Assembly: GCA_964370795.1 (NCBI GenBank)
Contig: CAYJME010000090.1
Location: 1-11,870 of the forward strand
Direction: 5' to 3'
Source of the DNA: JAHFOW01 sp964370795
GTDB lineage: Bacteria; Planctomycetota; Brocadiia; Brocadiales; Brocadiaceae
DNA: 11,870 nucleotides
The notes under the pieces are model-generated. The model did no database searches, was not told where the DNA came from, and saw only the letters and a list, made by a program, of their open reading frames with translations. Position numbers and translations under genes: made by a program. This document shows positions 6,870 to 11,870 of the stretch, one piece after another; positions within the stretch are counted from its first letter, which is position 1; each line of letters opens with the position of its first letter.

Positions 6870-7463
6870 ATGATTAATAAAATGTGTGTTCATAACACTT
6901 TTAGAGCCAGCGCTTTTTTTTTAATTGTATCTCTTCTTGTATTAAGAATTACAATTAATGTTTCTCTGGCAACGGATGTGCCTTCAAACGCTAAACAAGC
7001 TTTAGCACCAAAGTATTCAAAATTCTTTGAGGAAAAACCCCACTGGTGTGATGCCTTGGTTATTACCTGCGTCGACTTCCGTTTTACATCCGCTACGCAA
7101 GAATTTGTTAATGAACGACTGGGGTTAAAGGGAAATTACGATTATATCTCTATACCGGGTTCTATAAAAAATCTTTTAGATTCAAAAACAAGAGACCTCG
7201 TGTTAAACAAGTTTGGTATTTCCGTACGATTGCATCACGTGAAACGTTTAATCATACTCGGACATCAGGACTGTACCATAGGATATGGCGGCTCTACAAG
7301 CTTTAATGATGCTGCTGACGAATATAATACCATCAGTAAGGATTTGAAAAAGGCTCGATTCTTATTGGGTTTGAAATTTTCTCATTTAAAAGTTTATTTA
7401 TATTATAGTACTGTTTTGTATAAAGACCATCAGCGCATATATAATTTTAAACAAATTCTATAA
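6870..7463 (+). CDS. Exported beta-carbonic-anhydrase-like protein (paralogue 1)
   Basis: A 197-residue protein. Residues about 12-34 look like a signal peptide or N-terminal anchor, with possible cleavage after SLA (34). The rest matches a compact beta-type carbonic anhydrase. CVDFR (67-71) supplies the Cys ligand and the Asp-Arg dyad, and HQDC (132-135) supplies the His and second Cys ligand, so the full zinc site is present. The enzyme would interconvert CO2 and bicarbonate outside the cytoplasm. It is shorter than classical beta enzymes and has SIPGS where those carry an RNAG-type motif, so catalysis is unproven. The residue after the second Cys is Thr with a one-residue insertion (CTIGYGG), unlike its neighbour's CGGYGG. 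A GGAAGG ribosome binding site lies 4 nt before the ATG. A paralogue follows after 30 bp, aligning end to end from about residue 59. Confidence 0.78.
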   Translation: MINKMCVHNTFRASAFFLIVSLLVLRITINVSLATDVPSNAKQALAPKYSKFFEEKPHWCDALVITCVDFRFTSATQEFVNERLGLKGNYDYISIPGSIKNLLDSKTRDLVLNKFGISVRLHHVKRLIILGHQDCTIGYGGSTSFNDAADEYNTISKDLKKARFLLGLKFSHLKVYLYYSTVLYKDHQRIYNFKQIL

Positions 7464-7493
7464 TCATTAAATTGCGATTGCGAGCCACGGTAA

Positions 7494-8054
7494 ATGAATA
7501 AAAAAAATAAAATAGTGCCTTTCATAGGAATCTCATTGATTCTTTTTGCTGGTTGTACATCCAGGGAACCTTCACCAGACATTCTTGTTGATAATCAACA
7601 AATTGTTGTCAATGTAGATACAGATGCAATACGGCCAGACTGTGATACATTGGTTATAACGTGTATTGATTATCGTTTTACCCTTGCAAATCAGGATTAT
7701 ATAAACAACACATTGAAGTTGATGGACAATTATGACCATATTTCTATTCCCGGCAGTATCCTTAATCTCGTAAATCCTGAGACACAGGAATTGGTGTTTA
7801 GTAAATTTGCCCTATCGGTAAAACTGCATCTTATAAAACATGTAGTTGTTATCAGTCATAAAGATTGTGGCGGGTATGGGGGTTCGGCTTCCTTTGGGTC
7901 AGATTTATCAGAAAGGGAAACGCTTACTACAGATTTAAGAAAAGCAAGGGCATTTTTAATTGAAAAATATCCTACGTTGAGGGTAGATTTGTACTTAGAA
8001 TATTTATCAAAAGAAGGGGAAAAAGAATCGGTGCATTTCGAAAAAATCAGCTAG
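7494..8054 (+). CDS. Carbonic-anhydrase-like lipoprotein (paralogue 2)
   Basis: A 186-residue protein with an N-terminal lipoprotein signal: basic start, hydrophobic stretch, then LFAGC with Cys21 as the lipidation site. The -3 residue is Phe rather than the usual Leu/Val/Ile, but the rest fits, and Thr at +2 would allow outer-membrane sorting. The domain carries CIDYR (57-61) and HKDC (122-125), the Cys-Asp-Arg and His-Cys elements of the beta-carbonic-anhydrase zinc site, followed by GGYGG as in typical family members. It is clearly homologous to the preceding protein (shared LVITC-D-RF, NYD-ISIPGSI-NL and DL-KAR blocks, and equal C-terminal lengths), so the pair arose by tandem duplication. 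The ribosome binding site is weak, suggesting dependence on the upstream gene's transcript and translation. It converges on the next gene with only an 18-bp gap. Confidence 0.8.
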   Translation: MNKKNKIVPFIGISLILFAGCTSREPSPDILVDNQQIVVNVDTDAIRPDCDTLVITCIDYRFTLANQDYINNTLKLMDNYDHISIPGSILNLVNPETQELVFSKFALSVKLHLIKHVVVISHKDCGGYGGSASFGSDLSERETLTTDLRKARAFLIEKYPTLRVDLYLEYLSKEGEKESVHFEKIS

Positions 8055-8072
8055 TAAAATAGAATTTAATTA

Positions 8073-8879
8073 TTATTTCTCAGCAGTTTTTACACACCGA
8101 AATCCAATCTGGGGACTTTGTGCGTACCAAGGCACACGATATCGTGCGGTGCATCGTGTGTAATGCCCAAAATAAAGAAACCCCCCGCCTCTGATGATAC
8201 GTTGGGTTCCGGTATCAGGACCTGTAGGATTTTTTGATGGGGAAAGTAAATAGTAATTCTGGTCATAGTAGTCGGCGCACCACTCCCAGACATTTCCCGC
8301 CATATCATAACAACCATAGGGACTCTTACCATTTTCAAATGACCCAACTGGTTTTGTATCTCTTTGTCCGGCTTCTTGTGATTCCCATACATTACATTTA
8401 GTTTTATCGAATTTATTCCCCCATGGCCACAAACGTTTGTCCGTTCCGCGCGCAGCCTTTTCCCATTCAGCTTCAGTAGGCAACCTCTTTCCTGCCCACG
8501 TTGCATATTCAACAGCATCATCCCATGTAATCCCAACAATCGGTTGATTGAGACGATTAAACCTTGAATCATTCCAACAACGAGGTATCCGATGCCCTGT
8601 TTCCTCTAAAAATTTTTTGTACTGCTCGTTGGTTACCTCATATTTATCTATATAATAAGCATCTAAATAAACGGTGTGTTCCGGTCCGTCATAGATATTA
8701 TAGGCCAGCATAAATGACCAATTATATCTCGTATTATCGCCCATAATAAATTCTCCGGCAGGAATTAACACCATGCCCGGATTTGCATCTACGGCAGGTG
8801 GCGCTGGATCAGCGGAGGACGCTTCAACTGATTGCAAGCTTACTAATAAAACAAAAATGAAATATTTTAAATACCGCAT
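8073..8879 (-). CDS. Exported SUMF1/formylglycine-generating-enzyme-like domain protein
   Basis: A 268-residue protein: signal peptide (about 1-24), then a full SUMF1-type (FGE-sulfatase) domain. Recognisable blocks are GMVLIPAGEFIMGD (35-48), YYIDKYEVTNEQYKKF (75-90), PIVGITWDDAVEYATWAGKRLPTEAEWEKAARG (113-145, with the core RLPTEAEWE), PWGN (152-155), YGCYDMAGNVWEWCADYYD (188-206) and RGGG through GFRCVK (230-264). True formylglycine-generating enzymes use two cysteines five residues apart near the C-terminus to bind copper. Here the second is present (Cys243 in TRCTAR) but the position five before it is Gly238. With no sulfatase gene nearby, formylglycine formation is unlikely; the domain may be structural, bind a ligand or have another activity. 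ATG 8879 is chosen over an in-frame TTG at 8882. Its RBS (GAGGAG) lies inside the end of the upstream coiled-coil gene, with a 5-bp gap, so the two are coupled. Confidence 0.87.
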   Translation of the reverse strand: MRYLKYFIFVLLVSLQSVEASSADPAPPAVDANPGMVLIPAGEFIMGDNTRYNWSFMLAYNIYDGPEHTVYLDAYYIDKYEVTNEQYKKFLEETGHRIPRCWNDSRFNRLNQPIVGITWDDAVEYATWAGKRLPTEAEWEKAARGTDKRLWPWGNKFDKTKCNVWESQEAGQRDTKPVGSFENGKSPYGCYDMAGNVWEWCADYYDQNYYLLSPSKNPTGPDTGTQRIIRGGGFLYFGHYTRCTARYRVPWYAQSPQIGFRCVKTAEK

Positions 8880-8884
8880 CAATA

Positions 8885-9979
8885 TTAATATCTCCTCTTT
8901 GGTTCGACTTCGTACCTGGCAATGTCTAATGGGGAATACCCGGAAATAATCTCATTAAAGGTTCGCACCTCGCCCTTCTTAAATGTTTTAATAGAAAAAT
9001 CCTGTGTAAATAACTGAAAATTTGATGCATTATACACTCGAATCACAAAAGTGGCGATGCTCCAATCCTTTTCCGAATAGTTCTTTATATCTCCTTTTAT
9101 TTGTGATGACGACCCAAAGTGATAAAGATTTACATTTCGTATATAAAACCCGTCGCCAATATCCTTATATCCTTCATCTTCGGGTGTTGTAACCTTTTCC
9201 TTTACCGCAGCAACCGTCTCCGTTCCCACCGCAGCTTTTGCGGTTTCTGTACCGGACGTTGCCTGTATCCTGGGGGATGGAGTCGCCTCTGCCGTAACGG
9301 TTGCCGTGCCCGGACTCATGCTGCCGACGCCACCTTTTTCTAACCTTTTCATTCTTGAATCCATATCGGAAAGTGTCTTGATTTGTCCTTCAAAACTTTT
9401 GATAGCGGTATCTGACGATGCAAGGCGCGTCTTTACCATATCCTCTATTGTCGAAAACTTTTTTTCCTGCTCGCCGAGCTTGTCGTTCACCAGCTTACCG
9501 AGGTCATCAATCGCCTTTTTAATAGGTTCCAGAGGTCTCTGCGCCTCCTGGTATCTCTTCTCGAGCACCGCTGCTTTTATTTCCTGGTCCTCGACACGCT
9601 TTGTTAAGTCTGACAATAATTTTTTAAAGACATCAAACGTTTTCCCGAAAGATTCCAGCATATTCTTTACTTCGGCGATGGATGCCGTCTTCTCCATGAC
9701 TTCCACCTTTAAAGCCATCGTATTGAGCTTTTCTTCGATGCTTTTCATTGACCTATCAAAATCTTTTAAAGGGGTTAAACTTTCACCAACGCTTTTTTGA
9801 AGCGTTAAGACTTGATTTCCCATGGTGTCCAAATTCTTCATCCAGCTTGAAAGGGATCTCTGAAAATCGTCCAACTCCTTTAAAACATCCTGAGAATCAG
9901 CTTTATCGTCCGATCCTTTTGCACCCAAAAGGATAAACAGGAAAAACGTGCCCAGGAATACCGAGAGTATCTTTTTCAT
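8885..9979 (-). CDS. Exported long coiled-coil protein with C-terminal beta-domain
   Basis: A 364-residue protein with a signal peptide or N-terminal anchor (about 1-22). Residues about 30-215 are predicted coiled coil, with hydrophobic spacing such as LKELDDFQRSL, MKSIEEKLNTM and VKNMLESFGKTF. A flexible Thr/Ala/Pro-rich linker follows (about 216-270). The C-terminal segment (about 275-360, FYIRNVNLYHFGSSSQIKGD and later FVIRVYNASNFQLF) looks like a small beta-sandwich resembling FxLYD or DUF3426-type extracellular domains; this family link is from memory of pattern, not a search. It ends with KRRY. A GGAG ribosome binding site lies 7 nt before the ATG. It is the first gene of a coupled pair with the SUMF1-like protein. 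A rod with a terminal binding domain suggests an envelope spacer or adaptor; the function is unknown. Confidence 0.72.
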   Translation of the reverse strand: MKKILSVFLGTFFLFILLGAKGSDDKADSQDVLKELDDFQRSLSSWMKNLDTMGNQVLTLQKSVGESLTPLKDFDRSMKSIEEKLNTMALKVEVMEKTASIAEVKNMLESFGKTFDVFKKLLSDLTKRVEDQEIKAAVLEKRYQEAQRPLEPIKKAIDDLGKLVNDKLGEQEKKFSTIEDMVKTRLASSDTAIKSFEGQIKTLSDMDSRMKRLEKGGVGSMSPGTATVTAEATPSPRIQATSGTETAKAAVGTETVAAVKEKVTTPEDEGYKDIGDGFYIRNVNLYHFGSSSQIKGDIKNYSEKDWSIATFVIRVYNASNFQLFTQDFSIKTFKKGEVRTFNEIISGYSPLDIARYEVEPKRRY

Positions 9980-10066
9980 GCATTTACTCCGAACGAAGGA
10001 AGAGTGTCTATTTTAAATTGCTGCTAGTTTAACAAATAATTTCACGGAGCGCAAATATTTATATTC

Positions 10067-10078
10067 CTCTTCGAAGAG
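10067..10078. repeat. Perfect 12-bp palindrome upstream of serA
   Basis: CTCTTCGAAGAG is a perfect palindrome lying 24 bp upstream of the -35 box of the first serA promoter and about 88 bp upstream of the divergent coiled-coil gene. It could be an operator for either. A 12-bp palindrome can also arise by chance. Confidence 0.3.
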
Positions 10079-10102
10079 CGGATTGGTGCTGTTTAAATTA
10101 AA

Positions 10103-10131
10103 TTGATTTTACTCTACAAATCTATTATAAT
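10103..10131 (+). promoter_or_regulatory. Distal serA promoter
   Basis: TTGATT (10103-10108) and a perfect TATAAT (10126-10131) are separated by 17 bp. Transcription would begin near 10138, giving a leader of about 95 nt that runs through the second promoter. Confidence 0.75.
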
Positions 10132-10146
10132 GTTGTTTTTATTTTT

Positions 10147-10176
10147 TTGGCATAATTCTGGCTCTTTTATTATAAT
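10147..10176 (+). promoter_or_regulatory. Proximal serA promoter
   Basis: TTGGCA (10147-10152) and a perfect TATAAT (10171-10176) are separated by 18 bp. Transcription would begin near 10183, about 50 nt before the serA ATG. Together with the distal promoter this gives two start points for one gene. Confidence 0.7.
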
Positions 10177-10200
10177 CAGTTTCTGTTTCTCCATTGGGCA

Positions 10201-10219
10201 ATTATTTATAGTAAATAAT
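10201..10219 (+). promoter_or_regulatory. 19-bp inverted repeat just before the serA ribosome binding site
   Basis: ATTATTTA (10201-10208) and TAAATAAT (10212-10219) form a perfect 8-bp inverted repeat around TAG. It ends 5 nt before the purine-rich RBS region (AAAGAGG, centred on GAGG) of serA. It could be an operator within the transcribed region or an mRNA hairpin near the RBS; being all A/T, the RNA stem would be weak. Confidence 0.45.
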
Positions 10220-10233
10220 CGAAAGAGGATGAT

Positions 10234-11814
10234 ATGTTAGTTCTAATTGCAGACGAACTTCCCGATATATGTATTGATATTCTTAAAAAGGCCGGTCTTG
10301 AGGTTTTAAAAAAACCCGGTATAAAGGCCGATGAATTAAAAACAATTATCAATACCTGTGATGGAATAATATTGCGGAGCGGCACAAAGATCACGGCCGC
10401 TTTGTTAGAAAATGTTACCCGGCTTAAGGCTGTTTGCCGTGCCGGCGTTGGCGTTGATAATGTGGATGTATCCGCCGCCACGAAGAGGGGCATTGTGGTC
10501 ATGAACACACCCGAAGGAAATATTACTTCAACCGCAGAACAGTCTGTGGCGTTACTTTTTGCCTTATCACGTTTTATTCCTCAGGCCTGCGCTTCGGTAA
10601 AGGCTGGCAAATGGGAACGAAAACTTTTTACCGGCATCCAGGTCGCCGGAAAAACTATTGGCATTATCGGGCTTGGAAGAGTTGGACGGCAAGTTGCAAA
10701 GCGCGCACTGGGATTAGAAATGAAGGTGATTGGTTACGACCCCTTTGTTTCACCGGACATTACCTCTCAATATGGGATTCATATTGCAAAAGACCTGAAC
10801 GAATTATTCACGCAATCGGACTATATCACCGTCCATGTCCCCTTTAACAATGAGACGAAGAACCTTATAACGAAAAAAGAATTTGCCATCATGAAAAAAG
10901 GGGTTCGTATTATCAACTGCGCACGGGGCGGTATTATCTCGGAAGAAGACCTGTATAATGCCGTAAAAGCCGGCCAGGTAGCTGGGGCCGCGCTTGATGT
11001 GTTTGACGTGGAACCGCCGGTAGGCAATAAGCTGCTGGAATTGGACCAGGTTATCACAACACCCCATTTAGGGGCTTCAACAGAAGAAGCGCAATATGCC
11101 GTTGCTCTGGAAGCGGCCGAGCAAATGGCAGATGCGCTTACGGGAAAAGGGTATAGAAATGCCGTTAATCTCCCACCATATAACCCCGAAGAGTATGCCA
11201 GTTTGAAACCCTATATTACCCTTGCCGAAAAGATGGGTTCCATGCTTATGCAAATTGCACATGGCGGTTTTCAGACAGTGGACATTACTTACACCGGAGA
11301 ACTTTGCAAAAAGAATATGCGCCTTGTTACCGACAGCCTTATCGTTGGATTGCTTAAGCCGGCGCTTGAAAATGGCGTCAATATCGTCAGCGCCCCGCTC
11401 TTACTGTCAGAAAGGGGCATTAAGATTAACGTCACCACGAGTAGTTGTGGCAGCGATTTTACGAGTCTTATCTCAGCAAAGATAACAACATCAAAAGGTG
11501 AAACAGCTCTATCGGGAACGGTATTTGGCAAGAATGAGCCGAGACTTGTTGCTCTTAATGGCTATGGAGTTGAGGCGATACTAGACAAAGGCATGCTCGT
11601 GCTTTTCGGCAAAGACAAGCCGGGCCTGATTGGTGATATTGGTTCCTTACTCGGACGTAAAAAAATCAACATTGCACACATGACGTTCGGCAGGAAAGAG
11701 GTCGGTGGCAATGCAATAACAATACTTAACATTGATACTCCCGTATCGCAGGACTGCCTCAATGAAATTAACCAGTTGGACCATATCGAAGAAGTTTATC
11801 AGGTAAATCTATAG
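10234..11814 (+). CDS. serA: D-3-phosphoglycerate dehydrogenase
   Basis: Oxidises 3-phosphoglycerate to 3-phosphohydroxypyruvate with NAD, the first step of the phosphorylated serine pathway, in the cytoplasm. At 526 residues it is the long (type 1) form. The substrate-binding domain carries RAGVGVDNVD (69-78). The Rossmann domain has GLGRVG (146-151) and an Asp at the end of the second strand (YDP, Asp169) that favours NAD over NADP. The catalytic triad is Arg231 (CARGG), Glu260 (DVEPP) and His278 (PHLGAST). Residues about 315-450 form the allosteric substrate-binding (ASB) domain, and about 453-526 is a C-terminal ACT domain (LFGKDKPGLIGDIG), the usual site of serine feedback. A GAGG ribosome binding site lies 5 nt before the ATG. 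It has two promoters and no adjacent serine-pathway gene in the window. Confidence 0.97.
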   Translation: MLVLIADELPDICIDILKKAGLEVLKKPGIKADELKTIINTCDGIILRSGTKITAALLENVTRLKAVCRAGVGVDNVDVSAATKRGIVVMNTPEGNITSTAEQSVALLFALSRFIPQACASVKAGKWERKLFTGIQVAGKTIGIIGLGRVGRQVAKRALGLEMKVIGYDPFVSPDITSQYGIHIAKDLNELFTQSDYITVHVPFNNETKNLITKKEFAIMKKGVRIINCARGGIISEEDLYNAVKAGQVAGAALDVFDVEPPVGNKLLELDQVITTPHLGASTEEAQYAVALEAAEQMADALTGKGYRNAVNLPPYNPEEYASLKPYITLAEKMGSMLMQIAHGGFQTVDITYTGELCKKNMRLVTDSLIVGLLKPALENGVNIVSAPLLLSERGIKINVTTSSCGSDFTSLISAKITTSKGETALSGTVFGKNEPRLVALNGYGVEAILDKGMLVLFGKDKPGLIGDIGSLLGRKKINIAHMTFGRKEVGGNAITILNIDTPVSQDCLNEINQLDHIEEVYQVNL

Positions 11815-11840
11815 TGCAGCATAGCCGCAACCAAAGATAA

Positions 11841-11870
11841 CCACCCCTCTTTCCCCTCCTTCGCAAGGAG
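11841..11870 (+). repeat. Left half of an inverted repeat, cut by the window end (possible serA terminator)
   Basis: CTCCTT (11856-11861), loop CGC and AAGGAG (11865-11870) form a perfect hairpin that reaches the last base of the window. The 15 bases before it (11841-11855) are strongly C/T-rich, and the stem probably continues outside. It lies 26 bp after the serA stop, so it may be the serA terminator or part of a dispersed palindromic repeat. Confidence 0.5.

Noticed and set aside
8880..8882. TTG start for the SUMF1-like protein
   Set aside because: Spacing to the RBS is acceptable (9 nt versus 12 nt), but an ATG follows at once, so I preferred ATG; the difference is one residue.
9306..9800. 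A 164-codon plus-strand frame opposite the coiled-coil gene
   Set aside because: Antisense to a protein with signal peptide, RBS and a coherent domain order; its Ser/Phe-rich content mirrors the Lys/Glu-rich codons on the real strand.
1..11870. CRISPR arrays, tRNA or rRNA genes, complete insertion sequences, phage genes
   Set aside because: No regularly spaced repeats, cloverleaf or rRNA-like sequence, transposase or integrase was seen on either strand.

Overview
The window is AT-rich bacterial DNA with well-spaced sigma70-type promoters, purine-rich ribosome binding sites and several exported proteins: a coiled-coil/beta-barrel porin, SPFH membrane scaffolds, secreted carbonic-anhydrase-like proteins and an exported formylglycine-generating-enzyme-like (SUMF1) protein. 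This gene style, together with plain housekeeping trpE and serA, fits a diderm environmental bacterium. My best guess is an anammox-type planctomycete (Brocadiales), but this is recognition by style and no marker gene here proves it.

Layout. Positions 1-1754 hold a minus-strand pair: trpE (anthranilate synthase component I), followed 4 bp later by an unrecognised 53-residue membrane protein (95-256). A strong hairpin (1810-1843) separates trpE from the minus-strand porin gene (1881-3551), which has its own consensus-like promoter and a structured leader of about 150 nt. A 714-bp divergent intergenic region (3552-4265) follows; I see only regulatory sequence in it. On the plus strand come two consecutive SPFH/band-7 membrane proteins (4266-5450 and 5485-6654). 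After a hairpin there are two tandem paralogous exported proteins carrying the beta-carbonic-anhydrase zinc signature: one secreted or anchored (6870-7463) and one predicted lipoprotein (7494-8054). Convergent to these lies a minus-strand pair: a long exported coiled-coil protein (8885-9979) translationally coupled to an exported SUMF1-domain protein (8073-8879) that lacks one of the two cysteines of a true formylglycine-generating enzyme. The last gene is serA (10234-11814, plus strand) with two tandem promoters. The window ends inside what looks like an inverted repeat or terminator.

How the genes fit together. trpE and serA are independent amino-acid biosynthesis genes: SerA starts serine synthesis and TrpE commits chorismate to tryptophan. 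The middle of the window (porin, SPFH pair, carbonic-anhydrase-like pair, coiled-coil/SUMF1 pair) is entirely cell-envelope in nature. The SPFH pair followed by the exported carbonic-anhydrase-like pair on the same strand is the most interesting neighbourhood. A membrane-microdomain scaffold next to periplasmic or lipid-anchored CO2/bicarbonate enzymes is a testable idea, though an independent transcript for the second pair is equally possible. I found no CRISPR array, tRNA, rRNA or complete insertion sequence.
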